A stretch of DNA of 64,000 nucleotides. Source: Phycisphaerales bacterium. Lineage in GTDB: Bacteria; Planctomycetota; Phycisphaerae; Phycisphaerales; UBA1924. Location of the stretch: contig JASBRY010000008.1 of assembly GCA_030149165.1 (NCBI GenBank), positions 434,001-498,000 of the forward strand. The letters are read 5' to 3'. Positions 27,967-37,714 of this stretch are shown here, piece after piece. Numbering within the stretch: the stretch's first letter is position 1; each line of letters starts with the position of its first letter. The notes beneath the pieces are model-generated. The model was not told the DNA's origin, made no database searches, and saw only the letters and a list, made by a program, of their open reading frames with translations. The position numbers were made by a program, and so were the translations under genes.

Positions 27967-30860
27967 CAGTGGATCCCTCCTTCTTGATAAGTACCCGCGA
28001 CTGGCGGCATCGACAACGGCAGCATCAGACCAGACGGCAGACGCATATCGGGATTGTGACGCACACGGATCTTTCCGAATCCATTAAAAGGCACGGGTGT
28101 CGATCCTGGAGGCTGAGCTTGGTCGTATGGCGCATCAGCTAGACCATCGCCTGTCGTGTCGTATCCGATGATCGGCACACCACCCACGATCGGAAGGTCC
28201 GCGGGATCGATCGATTCAAAGTCACCATCGCCGTCACCGAAATATCCCAACGAGGTATTGAATCCGGCAGGGTTCCCGATCGGCGCGCCGGTGATATCGA
28301 TCAGCGGCGCCACGCCGTATTCCGGATCGAAGGTCAGTAGGAGTGCACCAAAGATATCGGTGTTGCCGCGTGCGTCGAGCACACCCGCGATGATCGCACC
28401 CTGAAGCTGGACATCCTGCTCAGGTGGCGAGTTAAACGAACCAAGATCGACCGAGTAGTTCGGGAGCATCATCGAGCTGGTCTCGATATCTTCCATGTCA
28501 CCCGAATCCGGATTGAGGTACGGATTCTCTGGTTCATCGGGATGCACAGTTGAGAACTTGGTTGCGCCGGTGAACTGGATCTTGTTGCGAAGCTGTGTGT
28601 AGTTGATTGGCGTATCAGAAACCACTGAACCCACAAACAGTGTGTCGTGGAATCGGATGTTGTTGGAGTACTTCTTGGTATCCGTCACGCGCAGTCCATT
28701 GATGATCAGAGGCTCAGGAAGTGTGTTGTATGCGGAGCCATATGTACCGATTTCTGAATCCGGAACATCACCCTTATCGATCGGGGATCCGACATCGATC
28801 ATCAGGATGTACTGATTCGGTGGGATCGCTGTGGATGGGAGCATCGGAGGCGCGTTGGACGCATCTTCTCCAGATTCATCGCCGTAGACAGTTCTGCTGT
28901 ACTTCGGAATGACATCGCCGTCGGTGTCGTAGACATTCAAGCCGTACTCTTGCCAGAGCGGATGGGTGTTGTCATCGTGCGTGCGGATGTAGGTCGCTCC
29001 GACGAAGGTGCAGTTGTCGAAGAGCGCGTTAAGACCCATCGGGATCTGTACATTGCGGAAAGTCATGTTCGTGAACACTGGACGCCAGTAGATATCCGAA
29101 TAACTCGGCGAGTTGAACGGAGCTTTCTCAGAGTAGGCCTCGGCGTGGTTGTCAGGAAGCCCGTCGTAATCTGTATCTTCCCAGACTGCATTGAACTGTG
29201 GGTTTTCCAGGTTCGAGGAGTTGTCCGCGAGTGTCCATGTATCCAAAGCCGCGACTGTGGTTCCAAGTTGATCAGCGACTTGCTGCCAGAATGGATCGCC
29301 GTCCGCGGCCGCCATCAGCGCTGTTTCAGTCTCGACAAAACTGGTTTCGTCGATGTCTGGGAGTCTCAGATCATCTGCACCAAACTCCATCGGCGGATCA
29401 CCTTCACCCGGAACGATCGGGCCGTGGAGCCGATCCTCGATCGGTCCCTGCTCGGTTTCCCAGCTCGAGAGATCAGTCCGAAAGACCAAGCTCCCGTTCA
29501 CTTTCGCGTATCGATCCATGAGATCGATATATCCGTCGCGCCACCCGAGCTCAAGGTCGGAGTAGACGCTGTGGATCGCGTCGTAGTCCAGTGGGTTTTC
29601 ATCCGCTGGTTCATACTGTCCATTGTTGTTCGCATCGACGAATCCGAACACGCCGTTTTTGTTTCGGTCCGGCGTATTTGAATCCATCAACAGCGCGAGG
29701 TCCTCATCCACACCATCGAACTCAGGTGCAGCGCCAGCAGATTCAGCGGGAGTGCCTGCGATCAATGCCGCGGAGAGTGTCACGCGGTTGTCGCCGTTGG
29801 TGTCGTAGTGGCGGATGAAGATATCGAACTCGTCTAGGAACCCATCTCCTGTTGCGTCATTGAACGCACCATCGGGAACTGAGTCGCCGTCCTGATCGAC
29901 ATCGGATGGGATCCCGGCCCCTTCTGTTGGGTGACCGATGCGGAGACGGTTGTCATGATCCACATCCGAAGCAGACAGTGCAGCCCAGAAGTCTTCGAGT
30001 TTCGCGTCGAGGTTCGCATCCAAGCCGTAGAAGTCCGAACGCATGACGATCGGATCACCATGGTTGAAGTCGACCTCGTCATAGCGAGTCCCGAGATCTC
30101 CCTCGATGCTGACATTCTTTCCGATGAGGATCTTCGAATGCGCGAGGATCGCTTGATCCACACTCTTCGCGATCCTGTAGTCTCGCATAATCGTCCGGCG
30201 GATCGGCTGGTTGTTCCGCTGCATGTCGTAGACGATGCCTTCGGAGATCACACGGATGTACTGACCACCCGCGAGTGGCGCGTAGCGGATCTGATACGCC
30301 GGAGGCGGATTCGTCATCGTGTTGGTATCCCACTCGGTCAGCATGACCGCTTGGGTGTTGACCCAGTTCGATGATGCGTACACCGTGGAGTCCACACCGC
30401 TTGGTGCGGATTGGATCTCAGGTGCTTCAAGGTAACCCAGGCCTGTGATGTAGTTCGTGTCGGCCGTGTGGATGTTCACCAATGCTTCAGCGATCCCTGC
30501 TGGAGTCGCGGCTTCGGTGTATCCCATGCGAGGTGGTGAGACCTGATAGGTCCCGATGTCCGAGCCGTTCCCGGTCCAGAGCGCCCACGAGAGGTTCGCA
30601 TCGATCTGACTCTCTGCAACGACAAATCGGGAAGAAGCTTCGTGTAAGCGATGTTCCGCGACCGCGAGTCCGGTCTCCGCAGCACTCATCGCACGCATCA
30701 CATGCAGGTGCATATTTGCTGTGCGGATATTGCCTGTGGAAGAAACCGCCATTGCAGCGATCAATGATCCGAACAACACGAGGAACATCATCGCGAGAAT
30801 CGAAGCGATCCCACGGCGGTGGGATTTGAGTACCTGGGTTTTGCGTGCTCGAGTCGTCAT
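27966..30860 (-). CDS. Very large PilX-like pilus-assembly protein with Ca-loop motifs
   Basis: The protein has 964 residues. The N-terminal part (RRGIASILAMMFLVLFGSLIAAMAVSSTG, then MRAMSAAETGLAVAEHRL) matches the PilX N-terminal domain of minor-pilin operons, which lacks the Glu-5 pilin motif. PilX homologues are usually under 250 residues, so the extra 700 or so residues are unusual. Residues about 310-430 carry a run of EF-hand-like Ca loops (DVDQDGDSVPDG, DATGDGFLDEFD, DTNGDNRVTLSA, DRNKNGVFGFVD, DANNNGQYEPAD). The ATG at 30860 is preceded by AAAGGA. It lies between the PilV-like and PilW-like genes, the order expected of a minor-pilin operon. The large C-terminal part is unrecognised. 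Confidence 0.75.
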   Translation of the reverse strand: MTTRARKTQVLKSHRRGIASILAMMFLVLFGSLIAAMAVSSTGNIRTANMHLHVMRAMSAAETGLAVAEHRLHEASSRFVVAESQIDANLSWALWTGNGSDIGTYQVSPPRMGYTEAATPAGIAEALVNIHTADTNYITGLGYLEAPEIQSAPSGVDSTVYASSNWVNTQAVMLTEWDTNTMTNPPPAYQIRYAPLAGGQYIRVISEGIVYDMQRNNQPIRRTIMRDYRIAKSVDQAILAHSKILIGKNVSIEGDLGTRYDEVDFNHGDPIVMRSDFYGLDANLDAKLEDFWAALSASDVDHDNRLRIGHPTEGAGIPSDVDQDGDSVPDGAFNDATGDGFLDEFDIFIRHYDTNGDNRVTLSAALIAGTPAESAGAAPEFDGVDEDLALLMDSNTPDRNKNGVFGFVDANNNGQYEPADENPLDYDAIHSVYSDLELGWRDGYIDLMDRYAKVNGSLVFRTDLSSWETEQGPIEDRLHGPIVPGEGDPPMEFGADDLRLPDIDETSFVETETALMAAADGDPFWQQVADQLGTTVAALDTWTLADNSSNLENPQFNAVWEDTDYDGLPDNHAEAYSEKAPFNSPSYSDIYWRPVFTNMTFRNVQIPMGLNALFDNCTFVGATYIRTHDDNTHPLWQEYGLNVYDTDGDVIPKYSRTVYGDESGEDASNAPPMLPSTAIPPNQYILMIDVGSPIDKGDVPDSEIGTYGSAYNTLPEPLIINGLRVTDTKKYSNNIRFHDTLFVGSVVSDTPINYTQLRNKIQFTGATKFSTVHPDEPENPYLNPDSGDMEDIETSSMMLPNYSVDLGSFNSPPEQDVQLQGAIIAGVLDARGNTDIFGALLLTFDPEYGVAPLIDITGAPIGNPAGFNTSLGYFGDGDGDFESIDPADLPIVGGVPIIGYDTTGDGLADAPYDQAQPPGSTPVPFNGFGKIRVRHNPDMRLPSGLMLPLSMPPVAGTYQEGGIH

Positions 30861-30886
30861 AGTGTTCTGTCCTTTGCTGCCGAGCA

Positions 30887-31597
30887 TCAAGGCACCACCC
30901 ACATCACCTCAGTCACGAGGTCCGGTTCGATCGCATTGACCGCTTGGTAAAACACGCGGACCGTCACACGGAGTGGATAATCATCAACCTCTCGTCCAGG
31001 GAAATCGCCGTTCGCGGCTTCGGTGAAGTTGTCGGCGCGGACGATGGAAGAATCAAACGGATCGACTTTCTGGACGACAACCTGCTGTGACCAGCCGTAC
31101 ATCGGAGTCCCAACAAAGACGCCGTTGCTGGTTGTGCCTTCTTCGGTGCCGTAGTGGTCGATTTCAGGGATGATCTCGCCGTACGCGTTGATCGGTCCTG
31201 GAAGATCACCATCTGCGAATCCAGCCGTGCCAACAAACGAGAAGGTCAGACCATCGAAGTCTTCGATGTCATCAAAGTCGTCGACATTGATCTCCCCGGC
31301 ATCTGGTCCCCAGCCGTGAAGCACACCACCGTCGCCGTTGTCTTCGATGAATAATCCCACCACGGGATCATGCTTCGGGAGGTTCCGTGTCATCTCACGG
31401 ATTTCGTTTGCGAGATAGGTCCCGCTCGCGGCGTGCGATGACCATGAGTTCGATGTGATGAACGAGGACTGTGCATCAACCATCGCGAGCACACCAACAC
31501 CGATGATAATCGTCGCCATTGCGGCTTCAATAAGCGTGAAGCCTTGTGCGGAGTGTGCTCTGCGGCGGATTTGTTGGATGGATAGACGCTCAGACAT
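30887..31597 (-). CDS. Pseudopilin, PilV/GspI-like
   Basis: The protein has 236 residues. The prepilin site is AQG-FTLIEAAMATIIIGVGVLAMVDAQ with Glu at +5. The length and the following 'YLANEIREMTRNLP' segment are typical of PilV/GspI-type minor pilins. The ATG at 31597 is preceded by GGAGGTGCAGGAG, a strong ribosome-binding site; an ORF extension to 31630 is rejected. It lies 26 bp upstream of the PilX-like gene and 58 bp after the platform-protein gene. Confidence 0.8.
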   Translation of the reverse strand: MSERLSIQQIRRRAHSAQGFTLIEAAMATIIIGVGVLAMVDAQSSFITSNSWSSHAASGTYLANEIREMTRNLPKHDPVVGLFIEDNGDGGVLHGWGPDAGEINVDDFDDIEDFDGLTFSFVGTAGFADGDLPGPINAYGEIIPEIDHYGTEEGTTSNGVFVGTPMYGWSQQVVVQKVDPFDSSIVRADNFTEAANGDFPGREVDDYPLRVTVRVFYQAVNAIEPDLVTEVMWVVP

Positions 31598-31655
31598 CGT
31601 GTGCTCCTGCACCTCCCCCTCGCTCTTCAACGCGAGTCTCTACAGAAATCATCGT

Positions 31656-32882
31656 TTACGAAACGATCTGGCTCATCTTGAAGATCGGGAGAATGATCGC
31701 CATCGCGATGAATCCGACGATTGAACCCATGATGATGATCATGACGGGCTCGATCATTCCGGTAACCGCTTTGATGTGGTCCTTGAGCTGCTTCGCGTAG
31801 TAGACCGATATCTCGTCGAGCACCTCGCCGAGCTTACCGGATTCCTCACCAGCACCGATCATCTGCACAACAGACTTGGGCAGCAGCGAAGTCGAATGGA
31901 GCGGTTCTGCGATCTTGCGACCCTGCTTCACAGAGCCGTGCACTTTGCGCCACATGCCCTCGAAGAGCTTGTTGCCAGAGATATCTCCAGTGATGCTGAG
32001 CGTGTCGAGCATCGGGACACCCGCGTTGATGAGCTGGCCCATCGTTTGAAGCGAGCGTGTGATGTACAACGAGCGGAACATGCCCCGCATGACCGGGATA
32101 GTCAGTTTCGTGCGATCGATCCAAAACGCGCCGATTTCGGTTTTGGAGAATCCGAAGAACGCTCCGCCGCAGACCGCGAGCCCACCCAGAATGAACGGCC
32201 AATGCGCGATCAGTGTCTGCGAGAGCATCATGAGGAAGTTGGTTGCCCAAGGCAGGACATCTTCCTTCCCCTCAAACACGGTGTAGAACTTCGGGAGTAC
32301 GAAGGTCAGCAGGAACACAGTCACCGCGACGGCCATACCACCGATGATCGCTGGATAGATCGATGCGCCGATGACCATCTTGCGTGTTTCGATTTGCTGC
32401 GCGATGTATCCCGCGATGCGTTCAAGCATCTCGGAGAATGAACCCGACATTTCCGATGCACGCACCATGTTGATGTACAAAGGCGAGAACAGCTTCGGAT
32501 GCTTGACGAGCGCTTCGGAGAACTGCTTACCGGACTCGACATCCGATTTGAGTTCCATGATGACCTTCTTGAATGCCTTGTGATCCGTCTGATCCGCGAT
32601 CCCGTCGAGTGCTGAGCGGAGGTTGATCCCCGCTCGGATCATGACGGCGAGTTGCGTGGTGAAATCCAGGACATTCTTCTGCGTGGGTTTCTTAGAGTTC
32701 AGACTCGAGAGCGTCGCGAGGAGACCAGATTCTGCAACGCCCTCTTTCGCTTGGTCAACGGACATCACATGGACGCCCTGATTTCTCAGAACGGTAGCCG
32801 CGGATGTCGCGCTGTCTGCTGACAGCACACCTGTGCGGATCTTCCCGTCTGAACCTTTGACCTGGTATTTATAGTTGGGCAT
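31656..32882 (-). CDS. Type II secretion / type IV pilus inner-membrane platform protein (GspF/PilC)
   Basis: The protein has 408 residues, the family's usual length. The N-terminal cytoplasmic domain (YKYQVKGSDGKIRTGVLSAD) is followed by two homologous membrane domains with the family helices VTVFLLTFVLPKFYTVFEG and MIEPVMIIIMGSIVGFIAMAIILPIF. 'MIRAGINLRSALDGIADQ' and 'LINAGVPMLDTLSITGDIS' are the paired G-hinge motifs. It connects the assembly ATPase to the pseudopilus or pilus. It is followed by the PilV-like gene and preceded at 33 bp by the PilT-like gene. Confidence 0.9.
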   Translation of the reverse strand: MPNYKYQVKGSDGKIRTGVLSADSATSAATVLRNQGVHVMSVDQAKEGVAESGLLATLSSLNSKKPTQKNVLDFTTQLAVMIRAGINLRSALDGIADQTDHKAFKKVIMELKSDVESGKQFSEALVKHPKLFSPLYINMVRASEMSGSFSEMLERIAGYIAQQIETRKMVIGASIYPAIIGGMAVAVTVFLLTFVLPKFYTVFEGKEDVLPWATNFLMMLSQTLIAHWPFILGGLAVCGGAFFGFSKTEIGAFWIDRTKLTIPVMRGMFRSLYITRSLQTMGQLINAGVPMLDTLSITGDISGNKLFEGMWRKVHGSVKQGRKIAEPLHSTSLLPKSVVQMIGAGEESGKLGEVLDEISVYYAKQLKDHIKAVTGMIEPVMIIIMGSIVGFIAMAIILPIFKMSQIVS

Positions 32883-32915
32883 TGAAAGTCTCCGTCTGGA
32901 ACATCTTCAGATCAA

Positions 32916-33971
32916 TCACGCAACGAGCTGACGCTCCAGCTTGTCGGGGTACACCGCTTGTGCGATCGCGTCTTCTTTGGTGATCGTGCCGTTGAAGTAG
33001 AGCTCCGCGATCGAGGAGTCGAGCGAGCACATACCGATCGCACGGCTGGTCTCGATGACATTGGGGATCTCGAAGATCTTGTTCTCACGGATCAGGTTGC
33101 GGACCGCTGGTGTACAGAGCAATGTCTCGACCGCTGGGACCATACCTGGACGATCCGAGCGTGTGAACAAGGTTTGCGAGATGACCGCTTGGAGCGTGGT
33201 CGAGAGCATCGAGCGGATCTGGTTCTGCTGACCCGATGGATACATATCGATGATACGAGACACGGTCTGTGATGCGTTCACAGTGTGCAGTGTCGAGAGA
33301 ACCAAGTGACCTGTTTCCGCTGCGGAGATCGCGAGCGATGAGGTCTCAAGGTCACGCATTTCACCCACGAGGATGATGTCGGGGTCCTGGCGCAGCGCGT
33401 GCTTGAGTCCGGATGCAAAACTGACCATGTCGCGTCCGAGTTCACGCTGCTCGATCAGACACTGGTCGGACTCGAACATGTATTCGATCGGATCTTCAAG
33501 CGTGATGATGTGCTTGGAGTAGCGTTCGTTCATCGCTTGAATCATCGCCGCGAGTGTGGTGGACTTACCCGAACCAGTATCACCTGTCACGAGGACAAGA
33601 CCGCGAGGGAGGTAGGTCAGACGAGCGATGACCTCTGGAAGCGAGAGCGCTTCCAGTGGTGGTACTTTGGTTTTGATCGCACGCATCGCGAGTCCGATGG
33701 TGCCTTTCTGCATGTGCGCATTGACACGGTAGCGAGCGAGTCCCTCGACCTCATAGGAGAAGTCCGCGTCGCGCTCCTGCTCGAATACAGTTCGGACATG
33801 CTTGTTGCTCATGCGCTCGAACATCGCGCCGACCACTTCTTGACTCAGCACAGTGTCACTGAGCTTGGTCATCACCTGGTGAATGCGAACCATCGGGGGC
33901 TCACCCGCGATGATGTGAACATCAGAGGCATCGGCTTCATGCGCTTGACGGAGGATGGCATCGAGTTCCAC
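32916..33971 (-). CDS. pilT: PilT-type retraction ATPase
   Basis: The protein has 351 residues, the typical PilT length. Walker A is GDTGSGKSTT, the Asp box is 'IITLEDPIEYMFE', Walker B is 'DIILVGEMRD', and the His box is 'ETGHLVLSTLHTVNA'. The C-terminal 'LYFNGTITKEDAIAQA' is close to the AIRNLIRE/CDS-type end of PilT. It powers pilus retraction. I chose GTG at 33971 because GGGAGA lies seven bases before it and the protein then begins at the family N-terminus (VELDAILRQA). A longer frame to 34109 adds 46 residues without family resemblance. Confidence 0.9.
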   Translation of the reverse strand: MELDAILRQAHEADASDVHIIAGEPPMVRIHQVMTKLSDTVLSQEVVGAMFERMSNKHVRTVFEQERDADFSYEVEGLARYRVNAHMQKGTIGLAMRAIKTKVPPLEALSLPEVIARLTYLPRGLVLVTGDTGSGKSTTLAAMIQAMNERYSKHIITLEDPIEYMFESDQCLIEQRELGRDMVSFASGLKHALRQDPDIILVGEMRDLETSSLAISAAETGHLVLSTLHTVNASQTVSRIIDMYPSGQQNQIRSMLSTTLQAVISQTLFTRSDRPGMVPAVETLLCTPAVRNLIRENKIFEIPNVIETSRAIGMCSLDSSIAELYFNGTITKEDAIAQAVYPDKLERQLVA

Positions 33972-34199
33972 GGCAGATTCTCCCGGGTATAAGCAGAGCA
34001 AACGGACAACACGCGCGTGCGTCCTCATCCAAATCATCGACCCGATGGGGGTTGTGGTTGATTGGAGCTTCAATGGACTATGGGAAAGCGGGGCCGTCTG
34101 TGCGGGCAAAACCAGCGATCAGCAGGTTTGCCAATCCCTACAGCCTGATCCGTCCGTGAATTGGGCACCGATAATCAGATTCTGATTGACAACCTTGAG

Positions 34200-34688
34200 T
34201 TATCGAGACGCGATCGCTTCGCGAGCTTGGACGGCGAGTTCATCGACCCGCTCGTTCTCAGGGTGCCCGTCATGACCTCGCACCCAATGGAAGCTGATGA
34301 CATGGAGCTTGCGGAGTTCATCGAGCCTTTTCCAGAGGTCTACATTCTTTACAGGCTTCTTCCCAGCTGTTTTCCATCCACGGCGTTTCCAGCCGTCCAT
34401 CCATTCTTCGAGACCTTTGAGGACATACTGGGAATCGGAATAGAGCTCCACGAAGCTTGGCATCTGAAGATCGGAGAGCCCTTCGATGACCGCTTGGAGT
34501 TCCATGCGATTGTTGGTGGTATCGGGTTCACCACCGGATTGTTCGCGTTGTTTGCCTGTTCTGGGGTGAACGAGCAGATATGCCCAGCCGCCGGGACCTG
34601 GATTTCCCGAGCACGCACCATCGGTAAAGAGGTGGACCTTGCTCTTGGGAGCGTCACTTTGGGAATCTGTGGCGGAAGTCTCAGTCAT
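34200..34688 (-). CDS. rnhA: Ribonuclease HI
   Basis: The protein has 162 residues. The catalytic carboxylates of RNase HI are all visible: Asp in [15 protein letters not shown], Glu in [13 protein letters not shown], Asp in [11 protein letters not shown], and Asp in NERVDELA. The basic handle region [20 protein letters not shown] is of the E. coli type. It removes RNA from RNA-DNA hybrids. The start is placed at ATG 34688; ATG 34700 is also possible, and neither has a strong ribosome-binding site. The gene is divergent from purL across about 60 bp. The 228 bp between it and pilT contain nothing I recognise. Confidence 0.93.
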   Translation of the reverse strand: MTETSATDSQSDAPKSKVHLFTDGACSGNPGPGGWAYLLVHPRTGKQREQSGGEPDTTNNRMELQAVIEGLSDLQMPSFVELYSDSQYVLKGLEEWMDGWKRRGWKTAGKKPVKNVDLWKRLDELRKLHVISFHWVRGHDGHPENERVDELAVQAREAIASR

Positions 34689-34747
34689 CGCGCGGATCAT
34701 ACCCACCCAATCGAGTCCTGTTGGAAGGTCTTGGTCTACGATCGTCC

Positions 34748-37708
34748 ATGAGCAACGCATCCGCTATCGCCGACAGTGTTCAGAGCAAGCTTCATCGCAT
34801 CGAGATCCACCCAACAGAACACGCCGGCGACCCTCGCGCCAGCGAGTTTGCCCATCGTGCGGAGGTTCTCGGGACCCACATCGAGCGTGCACGCAGCGCA
34901 CGGATCTTCCTGATCGAGGGAGATTTGAGCGATCAACAACTCGATGAAGTCGTCACGAAGCTGCTCTGCAACCCAGTCGTCGAAACGGTCATCCACGGCA
35001 CTTCCGAAGCAACAGGGACCCTCGTCGAGGTCCATCCGCTCCCAGGCGTGATGGACCCTCCCGCCCAATCGACCGCCGCGGCGATCAAAGCACTGACCGG
35101 TGTGGAGGTGCAGGTCTCCACTGGTTATCGCTACGAGATCTTCGGACTTGAGCAATCCGCAGCACTGGATATCGCTCAGCGCGTGCTCGCCAATCCTGTG
35201 GTTTCTGGAGTACACACCGATCCGTACTTCCCAGACGAACTCCCGAAGGGGCACGATCACGCGTTTGATCTGACGCATGTCCCGATCCGCGACCTCGAAG
35301 ACCACGAGCTCGAAACCCTCTCGCGCGATGGACACCTCTTCCTCGATCTCCATGAGATGCAAGCAATCCGTCACGAATACCAGCAGCTCGGACGCGAACC
35401 AACAGACATCGAGCTCGAGACTCTTGCACAAACTTGGTCGGAGCACTGCGTACACAAGACCCTCAAGGCGACGATCCATTACAGCGGTCCAGAGATTGAT
35501 GGGATCGACAGGTCGAGCCGACCACATCACGAGGTCCATGAGGATGGTTCGGTCACGATCCATAATCTGCTCAAAGCGACTGTCGCAGCAGCGACCTTTG
35601 AACTGATCGACGAAGGACTCGATTGGACGCAGTCCGTGTTCGTGGACAATGCCGGGATTATCAAGTTTGATGATGACCATTCGGTTTGCATTAAGGTCGA
35701 GACGCACAACCATCCCAGCGCCCTGGAACCCTACGGCGGCGCCGCGACTGGGATCGGTGGATGCATCCGCGACATCATGGGGACGGGACTCGCCGCCAAG
35801 CCCATCGCGAGCACCGATGTTTTCTGCGTCGCGCCCCCCACCACCGGTGACATCCCCGATGGATGCCTGCATCCCAAGCAGATCCTGACGGAAGTTGTCG
35901 GCGGCGTTCGCGACTACGGCAATCGGATGGGCATCCCAACCATCAACGGTGCGGTCTCCTTTGATCAACGCTACATCGGGAACCCACTCGTGTTCTGTGG
36001 GTGTATCGGGATCATGCCGAGCGATCTAATCGCGGGTGATGCGCAGCAAGACGATCGGATCATCGCGCTTGGAGGGCGTACAGGACGCGACGGCATCCAC
36101 GGCGCGACTTTCAGTAGCGCGGAACTCACCGATTCGCACGCCGACGAGTTCAGCCATGCTGTGCAGATCGGGAACGCGATCGAAGAAAAGCGCACGCTCG
36201 ATGCGATCATGCGAGCACGAGACGCTGAGGGTGGACCACTGTTTAGTGCGATCACGGATTGTGGTGCTGGAGGATTCTCGTCTGCTGTTGGTGAGATGGG
36301 CGAGAAGATTGGCGCCGATGTGCATCTGGATCGCGCCCCGCTCAAGTACAACGGACTCACCTACGACGAGATCTGGATCTCCGAAGCACAGGAACGCATG
36401 GTCCTCGCGGTCCCTGAGAAACACCTCACCCAACTGCGTCAGATCTGCGAAGAAGAACATGTGGAAATGGCGGATCTGGGACACTTCGGAACGCCGGGTG
36501 CTGAACTCATCCTCAACTTCCACGGCACAGAAGTCGGACGACTCCCGATGTCCTTCCTCCACGACGGCATCCCAACACCTACACGCACAGCAGTCTGGGA
36601 AGCACCACACCAAGAACCTCCACACGCGCTCCCAACAGGCGGAGTGGATCTCAACGAAGCACTGCTCAAACTCCTCGCGCATCCAAACATCGCATCCAAG
36701 CACTGGATCATCCGTCAGTACGACCACGAGGTGCAGGGGAACACAATCATCAAACCACTGGTCGGACCGCGTGGGATCGGTCCCGGCGATGCGTCAGTCG
36801 TCGAACCAGTCCCTGGGACTGGACAAGGACTCGCTGTGGGATGCGGACTCGCGACTGGACTCAGCGACGATCCATACCAGATGACACTCGCGGCGATTGA
36901 CGAGTGCGTGCGCAACCTCGTGTGCGTGGGAACCGATCCCGATCGGATCGCGATCCTCGACAACTTCTGCTGGCCGAGCTGTAAGAAACCGGAGAATCTG
37001 GGATCGCTCGTCCGCGCCGCGCACGCGTGCTACGACGGCGCGAAGGCATACAAGACGCCGTTTGTCTCTGGGAAGGACTCGCTCAACAACCAGTTTACGA
37101 CCAAAGACGGCAAGACCATCGAGATCCCACCAACGCTGTTGATCACCGGCATGGGGATCGTTCCCTCGCTCGATCATGCCGTGACCAGCGATATGAAACG
37201 GACTGATTCTGTGCTTGTCCATGTCGGACTTGAACATCCTGGAGGACTTGGCGGGAGCACCTTCGAGCAACTGTTCGGAGTCCAGCAAGATCGCACAGCA
37301 ACACTCGATCCCGAACTGGGCGCCAAGATTGCACGAACAGTCGCTGGCTTTATCCGCAGCGGACCAGTGCTCGCAGCGCACGATGTTTCTGATGGTGGAT
37401 TGCTCTGTAGTATCGCGGAAATGCTGATCGCGGGATCCAGCGAGTCGAATCCGATCGGCGCTTCGATCACGCTTCCGGATCATGACAATCTGGAAGTGGG
37501 TGCGTTTAACGAATCGCCTTGCGGATATGTCCTTGAAGTTCCAGTGGATTGCTCGATCGATGATCTGCAGCGATCACTACCTGAAGGTGCGACTGCACGC
37601 ATTGTCGCCAAGACAAACTCTTCTGGAACGCTCTCAGATGATCGCGGGATGATCTCAGTGGATGTGGATCAACTCACCAAAGCTTGGCGAGGAACTCTGG
37701 ATTGGTGA
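34748..37708 (+). CDS. purL: Phosphoribosylformylglycinamidine synthase, PurS-PurL fused form
   Basis: The protein has 986 residues, intermediate between small PurL (about 740) and the full proteobacterial enzyme (about 1300). The first 200 or so residues look like two PurS-type units ([18 protein letters not shown] and [22 protein letters not shown]). The PurL catalytic core starts with [10 protein letters not shown] and continues with [21 protein letters not shown], where the GGAATGIGG loop binds ATP. There is no C-terminal glutaminase (PurQ) domain, so a separate PurQ should be encoded elsewhere. It makes FGAM in the fourth step of purine synthesis. It is divergent from rnhA and convergent with the HDOD gene. 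Confidence 0.92.
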   Translation: MSNASAIADSVQSKLHRIEIHPTEHAGDPRASEFAHRAEVLGTHIERARSARIFLIEGDLSDQQLDEVVTKLLCNPVVETVIHGTSEATGTLVEVHPLPGVMDPPAQSTAAAIKALTGVEVQVSTGYRYEIFGLEQSAALDIAQRVLANPVVSGVHTDPYFPDELPKGHDHAFDLTHVPIRDLEDHELETLSRDGHLFLDLHEMQAIRHEYQQLGREPTDIELETLAQTWSEHCVHKTLKATIHYSGPEIDGIDRSSRPHHEVHEDGSVTIHNLLKATVAAATFELIDEGLDWTQSVFVDNAGIIKFDDDHSVCIKVETHNHPSALEPYGGAATGIGGCIRDIMGTGLAAKPIASTDVFCVAPPTTGDIPDGCLHPKQILTEVVGGVRDYGNRMGIPTINGAVSFDQRYIGNPLVFCGCIGIMPSDLIAGDAQQDDRIIALGGRTGRDGIHGATFSSAELTDSHADEFSHAVQIGNAIEEKRTLDAIMRARDAEGGPLFSAITDCGAGGFSSAVGEMGEKIGADVHLDRAPLKYNGLTYDEIWISEAQERMVLAVPEKHLTQLRQICEEEHVEMADLGHFGTPGAELILNFHGTEVGRLPMSFLHDGIPTPTRTAVWEAPHQEPPHALPTGGVDLNEALLKLLAHPNIASKHWIIRQYDHEVQGNTIIKPLVGPRGIGPGDASVVEPVPGTGQGLAVGCGLATGLSDDPYQMTLAAIDECVRNLVCVGTDPDRIAILDNFCWPSCKKPENLGSLVRAAHACYDGAKAYKTPFVSGKDSLNNQFTTKDGKTIEIPPTLLITGMGIVPSLDHAVTSDMKRTDSVLVHVGLEHPGGLGGSTFEQLFGVQQDRTATLDPELGAKIARTVAGFIRSGPVLAAHDVSDGGLLCSIAEMLIAGSSESNPIGASITLPDHDNLEVGAFNESPCGYVLEVPVDCSIDDLQRSLPEGATARIVAKTNSSGTLSDDRGMISVDVDQLTKAWRGTLDW

Positions 37709-37714
37709 GTTTCA

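Noticed and set aside
33972-34109. N-terminal extension of the PilT frame
   Set aside because: The extra 46 residues do not resemble PilT, and a GTG with a proper ribosome-binding site at 33971 gives the family's usual length.
34736-35968. 410-codon open frame antisense to purL
   Set aside because: It overlaps the PurS/PurL coding region completely and shows no domain.
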